Assembly (NCBI GenBank): GCA_003326205.1
Contig: LWTK01000055.1
Location: 20,052 to 84,051 of the forward strand
Direction of reading: 5' to 3'
DNA from: Nostoc sp. ATCC 43529
GTDB lineage: Bacteria; Cyanobacteriota; Cyanobacteriia; Cyanobacteriales; Nostocaceae
DNA: 64,000 nucleotides
The notes under the pieces: generated by a model
Seen by the model: the letters and a program-made list of their open reading frames with translations, nothing else
Told to the model about the DNA's origin: nothing
The model's database searches: none
Shown here: one piece after another, positions 27,594 to 35,738 of the stretch
Numbering within the stretch: position 1 is the first letter of the stretch
Layout of the letters: every line of letters starts with the position of its first letter
Translations under genes and position numbers: made by a program

Positions 27594-28487
27594 TTACTTT
27601 TTAGGAATAACGTTCCTGATTCCACTTTTGAGAGAAACACTATCACCTTTGTAACGAGGGATGATATGAATACTGGCGTGCATAATATTTTGGCCTGCTT
27701 CTCGATTGATGTTCATTCCTACATTAAAACCATCAGGCTTAAATTCTGTTTTAAGAATTTCTTGCACTTTATTTACCATAAACCAACAAGCCGATTGTTC
27801 TTTAAATGGTAGTTCAAAATAGTTGCTAACATGACGTTTAGGAATAACTAGAACATGTCCTTTACTAATAGGATAGCCATCAAATATAGCGTAAGCTGTC
27901 GCTGATTCAGTTAAAAGTGTGAGATTTTTACGGGGATTACAAAATATACAATAATTATATGAATTTTGCTGATAATTATAGTGAATATATTCATAAACCT
28001 CCCGATGCTCATCTAAATAAAGTGAAGGAAAAGGAAGCTTGGCAATACATTGATATGTAGGTTTTTTGTGAACATAATGTTCGCGAAAACCTTCTTTTTT
28101 AAGATCCCTTCTCACAGCGTAGTAAGCTTTACCTCCAGCTTTTAATAAGTGTGAGATTTCCATCAGAATATTAGCTTGTTCTTCAGCAAATAAAACATTT
28201 AAAACATAAAAGCAAATTATTGTATCAAATTTATTCTGAGGATATTCTGGAAAATAATAAGGATCGTAACCTGTAATATCACAGCCTTTTTGGCGTAATA
28301 TTTTCACATCATTACCAAAGCCACAACCAAAGTCTAGTATTTTGCCCTGTAGTAGGTTTTGATTTAATAAAAACTGTGCTGGAAATGATAGATAAGTTCT
28401 TTCGATCGCAGTAAGATGACTGAATTGATTTTTTTGCTGTTTCATGGAATTTTGGTGCAGATGTCCCAAAATTATTATTCCCAGCAT
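27594..28487 (-). CDS. SAM-methyltransferase-HIT domain fusion
   Basis: The 297-residue protein (alternative ATG at 28445, 283 residues) joins two enzymes. The N-terminal half is a class I methyltransferase with motif I ILDFGCGFGNDVKIL and the acidic GYDPYYF. The C-terminal half from about residue 175 is a HIT domain: CIFC zinc-like motif, AYAIFDGYPISKGHVLVIPKRHV, and the triad region MHASIHIIPRY. The triad reads H-x-S-x-H, so the central position, which is the nucleophile in canonical HIT hydrolases, is Ser. Similar fusions exist in other bacteria, but the substrate is unknown. Coupling of nucleotide hydrolysis to methylation is inference. Confidence 0.85.
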   Translation of the reverse strand: MLGIIILGHLHQNSMKQQKNQFSHLTAIERTYLSFPAQFLLNQNLLQGKILDFGCGFGNDVKILRQKGCDITGYDPYYFPEYPQNKFDTIICFYVLNVLFAEEQANILMEISHLLKAGGKAYYAVRRDLKKEGFREHYVHKKPTYQCIAKLPFPSLYLDEHREVYEYIHYNYQQNSYNYCIFCNPRKNLTLLTESATAYAIFDGYPISKGHVLVIPKRHVSNYFELPFKEQSACWFMVNKVQEILKTEFKPDGFNVGMNINREAGQNIMHASIHIIPRYKGDSVSLKSGIRNVIPKK

Positions 28488-28499
28488 TTCTTGAGGTTA

Positions 28500-28588
28500 T
28501 GCGATGTCTACGATGGCCACTGAGCTTGTCGTATCACTTCGTGGAAGCAAGCTACGCGCAGCGTCTCGTAGAGAAGTGCGGGCTACGC
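28500..28588. repeat. Dispersed repeat containing GCGTCTCGTAGAGAAG
   Basis: The segment shares GCGCAGCGTCTCGTAGAGAAG with the element at 63090-63142 and, in reverse, with 951-969. It fills the gap between the Uma2 gene and the methyltransferase-HIT gene. Confidence 0.7.
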
Positions 28589-29371
28589 CTACGCATTAGG
28601 GTCAACACCTAATTCGCGTAACCTAGCTGCTAATATATCAGCACGTTGGCGCTCCTGCTCAGCACGTTGACTTTCCTGTTCAGCACGTTGACTTTCTTGT
28701 TCAGCACGTTGGCGTTCCTGCTCAGCTTGTTCGCTACTCCACAACAGCAAATTTCCTTCTGTATCCCACCACCGCAGCCAATTTGTGGTTTGGCAAAGCC
28801 TTTCACCATACCAAATTCCCAGGAATAAATTTAACTCAGGAATCCAAAAGCGTCCATTACTATCTGCTAGCTGCAAAGTATATCGCCCATTTTGCAAGCA
28901 GCGTACTTCTAAATTAGGTTCGTAGGGGTCATAGGTTACGTAGGTTGGAACCTTCAGAATTCGTTCGTAAAAATAAAGCTTACCGTAAGGTGGAGTTGAG
29001 CGAACCGAGAGTTCTCCACCTTCTGTGTCTGAGAGAAATTCCATTACGACAGCAATGGGTATATCCTTTAAATTCATAGTATAAGTACGCCGAATTACAT
29101 TCGCCGCTACAGGCTGTACTTGAGGCACATAAAACCAGTCCGGAGCTTTGACAGTAATTTTTTTATTTATCATGGCGACAAGCCCAAAATTAGAGCCAAT
29201 AAGCATCTGTGTTTGGATAAGTCCTGAATTATGCAAAGCATCGGTAAGCGCACCAGCAAGAAGCGGTTGCTGGATATTACCTAAGGGATCGTCGGGTAAA
29301 ATGAAATCATGTGGAAGTGCTTCCCAAGTAATAGTTGGTTCTTTTTGCGTGGATTGAATTTGTAGAACCAT
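28589..29371 (-). CDS. Uma2-family (DUF820) protein with heptad tail
   Basis: The protein is about 260 residues from the ATG at 29371, preceded by AGGAG at a good distance; an upstream TTG at 29398 is unlikely. The core contains VKAPDWFYVP and IAVVMEFLSDTEGGE, which occupy the acidic positions of Uma2 nucleases, and a YGKLYFYERILKVPTYV segment. The C-terminus is EQESQRA-type heptads encoded by 21-bp repeats at about 28643-28725. It resembles the Uma2 gene at 26689-27513 in its tail but has a different core, and lies on the opposite strand beyond the methyltransferase-HIT gene. Confidence 0.82.
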   Translation of the reverse strand: MVLQIQSTQKEPTITWEALPHDFILPDDPLGNIQQPLLAGALTDALHNSGLIQTQMLIGSNFGLVAMINKKITVKAPDWFYVPQVQPVAANVIRRTYTMNLKDIPIAVVMEFLSDTEGGELSVRSTPPYGKLYFYERILKVPTYVTYDPYEPNLEVRCLQNGRYTLQLADSNGRFWIPELNLFLGIWYGERLCQTTNWLRWWDTEGNLLLWSSEQAEQERQRAEQESQRAEQESQRAEQERQRADILAARLRELGVDPNA

Positions 29372-29443
29372 AAAACGACTCCTAATATCAATTTCCAAGT
29401 TATCAGTTATTAGGGCTGTTTAACTCTTTAAGTTTGAGACTAG

Positions 29444-29671
29444 ACTTTAGCACTGTTGCGCGACAAAGCAGCGAATGATGCGGATAAGGGAGTGCGAAAT
29501 TTTGTTCAGCAGAAGTTAAAGCAGTGGTGAGAGTTTTGTCATACCCACGGAGATACCTATGAAGAAGCTCTCAAAATTGCTCAAGAACTTTTAAATATAT
29601 TGAATGAATCGTCTTCAGCAGATAGGCATGGTTTACTGTTACCCAAGCCGAAAACACTAGTAAAGTTGTAA
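29444..29671 (+). pseudogene. Fused remnants: HEAT-repeat tail and HicB-like tail
   Basis: Frame 29444-29530 reads LALLRDKAANDADKGVRNF ending at a TGA, matching the last HEAT-like repeat of NACHT/HEAT proteins. The same frame continues 29531-29671 as FCHTHGDTYEEALKIAQELL to a TAA, matching the middle and end of HicB-like antitoxins. Neither has a start codon or full length, so both look like gene debris. Confidence 0.5.
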
Positions 29672-30191
29672 AAATTAGCAAAAGTCCAAAAAAGCGACTC
29701 GTTGACATCTATCTAAATAATCCTCAGCTATAATTTGTTACTTTAACTAACTGCATAATCTGTAAATCTTTGTTTGAAAGACGAATGAAAATTGAAGAAG
29801 GCAGCTATGCAGAGGGCAGAGGGCAGAAGGTTCAATAAGATCGGGGATTCAACACCGTACTTAATTGAGGCCACCTTTCTTGAAATTTGGTGTTCTTGTC
29901 TTAAACCCTTGAACATTCGCTCACGAGCAGAGGACACGAGTCAGAATTCCATAAAAGCCAACTGAGCCTCCTGCCCTCTGCCTTTCTTGATAAGTATTAT
30001 ATCCTGGTTAAGAATACCTAAATTAGTTATAAAGTATCATATACAACAAAATTTTTATCAATTATTGCACCGAAAAAAACTTCTCTTCTTGATTCAACAT
30101 TGATAAGATTAATCTAAAGACTTGTGGAATCTGCTCTTCGTAAACAGACTGGACTGGCATAAATTACTATCAACAACTTTCCACTCACATT
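29672..30191. other. Intergenic region without convincing gene
   Basis: A 64-codon minus-strand frame at 29743-29937 has no family resemblance and crosses GAGGGCAGAGGGCAG-type repeats; I do not call it. Confidence 0.4.
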
Positions 30192-30581
30192 ATGAACCGC
30201 TTTGCCTCTATTTTTCTGGCAGGCTTGATAGCTTCTGCTTCAGCTTTGGCTATTTCTCCTAAAGCTGATGCCTCTTATCTTGCTGAGTTAGATAGCTATA
30301 GCTATCATCACAACGATGATGGTAACTATGAACTTCAGAGTCGTCACTACAGACATCGCGATTATGACCGCGATCGCGATCGCGACTTTCGCAACATTCG
30401 TGACAATGACCGTCGCTACGATCGCCGCTATAACCGCGATAATCACCGTCGCTATAACCGCGACAATTATCGTCGCTATGACCGCGACAACTATCGCCGC
30501 TATGACCGCGATCGCGACCTTCGCGACATCCGTAACGATCGCCGTCGTTATGAACGCGATCGCTATTGGTATCGTTATTAA
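30192..30581 (+). CDS. Exported Arg/Asp/Tyr-rich repeat protein
   Basis: The 129-residue protein begins with a clear signal peptide (MNRFASIFLAGLIASASALA, cut near ADA-SY). After about residue 50 it is almost wholly repeats of RYDRDN/RDRD, giving a highly charged, probably disordered chain. Part of the repeat is encoded by overlapping HIP1-type sequence (GCGATCGCGATCGCGAC at about 30369-30385). A periplasmic or surface location is inferred. No enzymatic motif is present and I know no function. Confidence 0.75.
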   Translation: MNRFASIFLAGLIASASALAISPKADASYLAELDSYSYHHNDDGNYELQSRHYRHRDYDRDRDRDFRNIRDNDRRYDRRYNRDNHRRYNRDNYRRYDRDNYRRYDRDRDLRDIRNDRRRYERDRYWYRY

Positions 30582-30851
30582 TCCCTTTGCGTTAATTTAT
30601 TAACCTTGGTTCTACTTGGGGGTAGGACAAACACAATCTCTTTTTCCACTCATTCCAAAAGCTGACTTTTCACTCTTATTTAGAGAACTTTGCTCTATTT
30701 CCAAGTAATAAAGCTTGCTTGGGGGTTAGGTTTAGCATTAGTTTTTGTACATAACGTGAAAAGTCAGATTTCATCGATCGCAATTGCTAAATTAAGACTA
30801 CAGCAAAGTTTGTTAATTATTTTTTTGTTACTGAATAAATATCTATTGACC

Positions 30852-31061
30852 TGCACCTTTGTTGCATCGCCTTGCACCTTTGTTGCATCGCCTTGCACCT
30901 TTGTTGCATCGCCTTGCACCTTTGTTGCATCGCCTTGCACCTTTGTTGCATCGCCCTGCACCTTTGTTGCATCGCCCTGCACCTTTGTTGCATCGCCCTG
31001 CACCTTTGTTGCATCGCCTTGCACCTTTGTTGCATCGCCCTGCACCTTTGTTGCATCGAAA
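30852..31061. repeat. 21-bp tandem array, 10 copies
   Basis: TGCACCTTTGTTGCATCGCC(T/C) is repeated ten times at exact 21-bp spacing, varying at one base. Because 21 is a multiple of three and the unit lacks stops in several frames, spurious reading frames cross it on both strands. The wider spacer 30582-31317 contains no gene. Confidence 0.95.
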
Positions 31062-31157
31062 AGTAAAAATTAACCTTCTGTGTCTTACACAACAACTCTC
31101 AAAGACTTGTGTGTACGCGGTAGCTCCCTAAGTGAGAGGGGAGCCAGAAATTAAATT

Positions 31158-31181
31158 CCCCTTCTCCTGTGGGAGAAGGGG
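31158..31181. repeat. Hairpin CCCCTTCTCC / GGAGAAGGGG
   Basis: A perfect 10-bp stem with loop TGTG, followed by GTTAGGGGATGAGGG. It lies between the 21-bp array and the GH65 gene end, and is a dispersed palindromic element type in such genomes. Confidence 0.7.
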
Positions 31182-31317
31182 TTAGGGGATGAGGGCGTGA
31201 GGGATTTGCAAAACGCCTGTCCGATATAGCTTTGGGCTTAAGTTGACACCAATGACAGCTGTTTTGCCCCTACCCGCAACTCAACTCTTGCCTTCTTCTT
31301 TGCGCCTTTGGGTGAAA

Positions 31318-33582
31318 CTAAATTTCTACTTCTACTAAACTTTCCACGCTTTCTTCTACAAAACTGGGAACTTTGACTTCTTGTTCAACTCCCAAGTCAA
31401 AGTCATACGACTCATTACGCCATTGTAGGCGAAACTTCAAACGCGTCCAGTGAGATGGAAGGTTGGGACAAGCCACTGGGCCAAATTGAGTCATGCGGAT
31501 ACCACCAAAGCCAAAGACTACTGCTTGCCAAACTCCTCCAGCACTGGCGGCGTGAATTCCTTCGCCTGCATTGAGCCGCACATCTTCTAAGTCTACCAAG
31601 GCCGATCGCATGAAATGTGTGTAAGCTTCGGTTGGTTGATTCAAGTCGCAGGCTAAGACGGCGTGAATGGCTGGGCCGAGTGATGAACCGTAGGTGTGGT
31701 CTGTGCGTTGGTTGTAATAGTCCCAGTTAGCGGCGAGGGTGTTATAGTCATAACGCTCCCGCATCAAATACAAAAGCATCAACACATCAGGCTGCTTGAG
31801 AATCTGCTTTTGGCTTGTGGCTTCAATTCCCAATAGACCTTGCAGAGATTTGGTACGCGGTTCGTAATCAGCAAAGTTAATATCTTCTAATTGGAAAAAC
31901 CCTTCAAACTGTTCAATTAAACCTGTTTTGGCATCTTGATTCACGAATAAATGCTCTGTAATTTCTGCCCAATGGTGCAGACGTTCTGTAGTTAAGTTGA
32001 GTTTTTGCGCTAATTGGGCTGAGGTTTCGGGGTATGCTTGCTTGAGCCAGTCCCACAGCGCCAAGGCTGATTGTAAGTGCCAGTCTACCATGAGATTGGT
32101 GAAGGCATTATTATCAACGCGATCGTGATTTTCGTCAGGGCCAATTACATCCAGGATGTCATAGCTGTGGCGCTCTTGGTTCCACTGCACGCGGCTTTCC
32201 CAGAAAACCGCTGTATCCAGGATAATTTCGGCGCCATAATCCCGTATCCATTCATCATCGTTGGTGGTGTGCCAGTAGTGTAATACTGCATAGGCGATAT
32301 CTGCGGTGATATGCACTTCGATGTCACCGCACCAAATACGGACTAATTCGCCGGTGGGAGTTGGCACCCAGCGCGGGGTGACTTCATCGCCGGTAGCAGC
32401 ACTTTCCCAAGCAAACATCGCTCCTTGATAACCTGCTTCTTGGGCTTTGCGTCTAGCTCCTGGTAAAGTGTGATAGCGGTAGGTGAGCAAGTTCCGGGCT
32501 AAAGCTGGCTGGGTATAGGTGAGGAAGGGAAGCATGAAAATTTCCGTATCCCAAAAGATGTGTCCGCTATAGGCAAAACCTGAGAGGCTTTTGGGAGGAA
32601 TGCTTACTCGGTCATCGTTACGGGGTGTGACGGCTAGTAATTGGAAGAGATTATAACGGACACTTAATTGAGCTTGGCGATCGCCTTCAATAATAATGTC
32701 ACTGTCTTGCCACACTTGCTCCCATGCAGCAATGTGAGCAGCTAACAAAGTACCATACCTCGGTTCATTACCTAGCCTTTCTATGGCTGCGGCTATGGGG
32801 AGTTCTGTTTCCCGTGAAGTAAACACAGTAACAATCTTTTCCACTGTCACCGTTTTTCCTGGATAAAACTCAAAGGAGGTTGCCAAAGTCGGACACTCCC
32901 CATTTTTTACGCCCACAGGTGTAGTGTCGTCTTCTTCTACCACTAACTTAGCCGCCATCCCCAGTTGAATAGCTGAGTGCAGAGTTTGACTGTTCAGCCA
33001 GATAATTCTATCTACGCCACTTTGGTTTATCGTTCGCCAATGTCTAACACCTTGGGTATGTGGTTCGGCATCAAACCCGGCTTCCACGGTAACTTCACCC
33101 TCAAAGTCTACGGATGTGATTTGAGTCCGAATTGCTAAAACATGTCGATCTGCTAAACTAACAAACCGCTGAAAGTGAAAATCTAAAGTATGACCACTAG
33201 GACTACGCCAGCGCACATCACGGCTAACTAAACCCAAACGCAAATCAAGCCGACGCTCATAGTTGAGAATTTCGCCACTATCCATACTAAAGCTTTCGCC
33301 TGCTACAGTAACTGTCAATGGCAGCCAGTTAGGACAGTTCACAAGTTCAGTATGAGCAATTTTCACATCATCATAAACACCATGAATGAGCGTGGCACAA
33401 GAATCTTGAGAATACCCTTCCTCGAAACTACCTCGCACTCCTAAATAACCGTTAGCAAGGGTAAAAACAGTTTCTTTGTGATGCAACCGTGTCGGATCGA
33501 ATTCCGTTTCAATAACGTTCCAATCAGTAGTATCAATCAATTGCTGATTTTCTTGAGAATTGTGAGTGGATACGTTGAGCAT
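31318..33582 (-). CDS. Glycoside hydrolase family 65 disaccharide phosphorylase
   Basis: The 754-residue protein has the GH65 layout: an N-terminal beta-sandwich (HHKETVFTLANGYLGVRGSFEEG), an (alpha/alpha)6 catalytic barrel and a short beta C-terminal domain. The catalytic acid lies in VIGPDENHDRVDNNAFTN, the hallmark segment of trehalose, maltose, kojibiose and related phosphorylases. FWDTEIFMLPFLTYTQP and phosphate-site GIHAASAGGVWQ are also present. It would split an alpha-glucoside with phosphate to give beta-glucose-1-phosphate. The exact disaccharide cannot be read from the sequence. No beta-phosphoglucomutase gene is adjacent. Confidence 0.9.
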   Translation of the reverse strand: MLNVSTHNSQENQQLIDTTDWNVIETEFDPTRLHHKETVFTLANGYLGVRGSFEEGYSQDSCATLIHGVYDDVKIAHTELVNCPNWLPLTVTVAGESFSMDSGEILNYERRLDLRLGLVSRDVRWRSPSGHTLDFHFQRFVSLADRHVLAIRTQITSVDFEGEVTVEAGFDAEPHTQGVRHWRTINQSGVDRIIWLNSQTLHSAIQLGMAAKLVVEEDDTTPVGVKNGECPTLATSFEFYPGKTVTVEKIVTVFTSRETELPIAAAIERLGNEPRYGTLLAAHIAAWEQVWQDSDIIIEGDRQAQLSVRYNLFQLLAVTPRNDDRVSIPPKSLSGFAYSGHIFWDTEIFMLPFLTYTQPALARNLLTYRYHTLPGARRKAQEAGYQGAMFAWESAATGDEVTPRWVPTPTGELVRIWCGDIEVHITADIAYAVLHYWHTTNDDEWIRDYGAEIILDTAVFWESRVQWNQERHSYDILDVIGPDENHDRVDNNAFTNLMVDWHLQSALALWDWLKQAYPETSAQLAQKLNLTTERLHHWAEITEHLFVNQDAKTGLIEQFEGFFQLEDINFADYEPRTKSLQGLLGIEATSQKQILKQPDVLMLLYLMRERYDYNTLAANWDYYNQRTDHTYGSSLGPAIHAVLACDLNQPTEAYTHFMRSALVDLEDVRLNAGEGIHAASAGGVWQAVVFGFGGIRMTQFGPVACPNLPSHWTRLKFRLQWRNESYDFDLGVEQEVKVPSFVEESVESLVEVEI

Positions 33583-33772
33583 GAGTAATAAAACCTATAT
33601 CTTGGGACTAGCTGTGGACGGAATGAAAAACACGTAGCAGTAATATGGGAATCGGATTTAATTTCTGAATCGCTCCTAGAAAGAGGGAACGAGCAACAGG
33701 TAAAAAGGAATAATGGCGTACTAAGTTTTGTTCAAAAATCAAGCATGAGTTCCATATCAAATGATTCATTCC

Positions 33773-33813
33773 TTGTCTTTAGCCTTTACACTGGGAATAT
33801 AGGCTAAAGACAA
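33773..33813. promoter_or_regulatory. 13-bp inverted repeat upstream of the GH65 gene
   Basis: Arms TTGTCTTTAGCCT and AGGCTAAAGACAA flank a 15-base spacer, about 190 bp upstream of the phosphorylase start. It may be an operator or an RNA hairpin; there is no direct support for either. Confidence 0.4.
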
Positions 33814-34048
33814 AGAAGGCATATTCTTAACAACATTAACGTTTCATATTTCATCTGTCTACAGTTAGATTTCCTTGATAATGCAAGTTACAACTGATAA
33901 ATCTCCATCAGATACAAATCCCTACAGTTTTTCTCCAATTTCTTGCATCCATCGGAACTGAGGTTTAAAAGTGTATCTTGCACTCACCCTTTGTGGAATA
34001 AAGAATATCTTCTAAACGTTGTCATTCAGGCTTTAAAATGCAAACGTC

Positions 34049-34082
34049 GAGTTTAGAACTCTAAGTGCCGAGTTCTAAACTC
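34049..34082. repeat. 13-bp inverted repeat with 8-base loop
   Basis: Arms GAGTTTAGAACTC and GAGTTCTAAACTC are perfectly complementary. It lies in gene-poor DNA (33583-34341) between the GH65 gene and the decayed kinase; no downstream T-run marks it as a classical terminator. Confidence 0.5.
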
Positions 34083-34341
34083 TAAATGTCAAGCTTTATT
34101 CTTGAAACTTTATAACTTCTTGTTGTTCTGCCAGAAGTGATATATTGGCACTTGAGCAGAAGAGGACAAGGGAAAGGGGAGAATTGAAAGGGGATAGCAA
34201 GAAAAAACCCTTGTTCCAAATTGTACAATCCCCCATCTTGTTTACGACACGCTCTCCGAATAGATGTGAAATAATTTAAAAGGTTTGTGTCGAGACACGT
34301 GGTGCTATACATCAGGTGTTCATATTACAAGCCCTATCTTT

Positions 34342-35010
34342 AGATATGGGATTGTCCCTTTAAACTCCATGCTGGCGATCGCCAAACCACTGCAAAATGA
34401 AGTATACGACCTTTTGAGCGAACAACAGCACCAGTCTCTAAATAATCTCTAAGATAGCGCCAAGAATCTCTTGGAATTAATCAACCACATCCTCGACTTA
34501 GCCAATATTGAATGTAACAAAATGGAACTACAACTAGCTTCGACTTCAATTCAAGAACTATGTGACTCTTGTCTCAGCTTTGTTAAACCTCTAGCATTGC
34601 AAAAAAATATCCAGTTGAGTCTACAAGTACCTGAAGAACTCCCACCTATCCAAGTTGATGAAGATCGCATTCGAGAAGCGTTCATCAACCTGTTAAGCAA
34701 CGCTGTTAAATATACTCCAGAGGGGGGCAAAGTTTGGATTGAAATCCAACCACACCCCACAAAGCAATATATCTTTTTCAGCATCGTAGATACTGGCATT
34801 GGTATTCCTTCTGATGACCTGTTCCAATTATTTCAGCCTTTAGCCCCAGATGAAAGTTCATACACCCGTCGTTCTGCAAACACAGGTTTAGGATTACTAA
34901 CTGTGCAAAGAATTGTAGAGTCCCACGGTGGTAGCGTCCATGCTGAAAGTCAATTAGGCAAAGGCAGTAGATTCACAATCAAGCTTCCTTGGAAGAAGAT
35001 GAGGGAGTAG
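34342..35010 (+). pseudogene. Histidine kinase remnant with in-frame TAA
   Basis: The frame reads PLNSMLAIAKPLQNEVYDLL then QSLNNL, a TAA at 34450-34452, then DSAKNLLELINHILDLANIE and a full HATPase_c domain: N box NLLSNAVKYTPEGG, G1 VDTGIGIPSDD, G2 GLGLLTVQRIVESHGG. The phosphoacceptor box (HELRTPLN in relatives) is lost upstream of PLN and no sensor domain remains. A TTG at 34471 could start a 179-residue ATPase fragment, but signalling activity is not expected. Confidence 0.82.
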
Positions 35011-35738
35011 GGAGTGCGGATTAACAATTCAAAATTCAAAATTCAAAATTCAAAATTAAAGACAATTTCAGGAGGGGACTGTTACCCCGACTGAAACTGG
35101 GGCTACCTGTAGAGATAGGGGTCTTAAGCCCTTTTATTTACTATAAGGGACGCGGGGAAAATTTCGGAACTCAAAAATAGGCTTGGGGAAAAATCTACGC
35201 TTGTGAGGGAGTGGGGAAGCAGAGGAGAACTTGCTAGGAGTCTTCCCTAAATCTCCGTACTTCTGATGCTTCCACACAAAGAAATCTTAATAAAGAAGCA
35301 TAGTTAAGAACAAGAAGCTGAACGTAAAACCCCGATACCAGAAGACTTTTAACGCTGTTGCCTGTTGCCTATTGCCTTTTCCCTACCATAAGTGATTATC
35401 CGTATTTCATCCGAGTCAACGGGCTTTGATGCAAAGATGCACAGAGATTTTAATAAGTGATTATCCGGAGTTAATATCAATTCGGGTTGAATAATTACAG
35501 TATTTGTCGATATTTACGTATTAAGAAGAGTTTGCTAAATTCTATATTTAAATATTTCCCAGTGGTCGAGCTTGCAAAGCTTAAAATAGGATTAAAAAAA
35601 AATTCCGTATTTGCACTGGTTTTATTTTCCATATTAAATCCGATTATTTCTAATATAAAAAAATAGTAAAGAAATTGGGTTTATATGTAGAACTTAGACT
35701 AAAACTTCCCTTAAATCAAAACTAAAGAAATACAGAGT
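35011..35738. other. Intergenic region with TTCAAAA heptamers
   Basis: Heptamers occupy about 35027-35058. The rest of this 730-bp stretch shows no gene, tRNA or clear terminator. Confidence 0.5.

Noticed and set aside
29743..29937. 64-codon minus-strand frame
   Set aside because: It overlaps repeat-like GAGGGCAGAGGG sequence and has no recognisable features.
30690..31131. Reading frames across the second 21-bp array
   Set aside because: Both strands and several frames are open simultaneously, which is a repeat artefact.
34082..34312. 76-codon minus-strand frame
   Set aside because: No ribosome site or family resemblance and it starts next to the decayed kinase.
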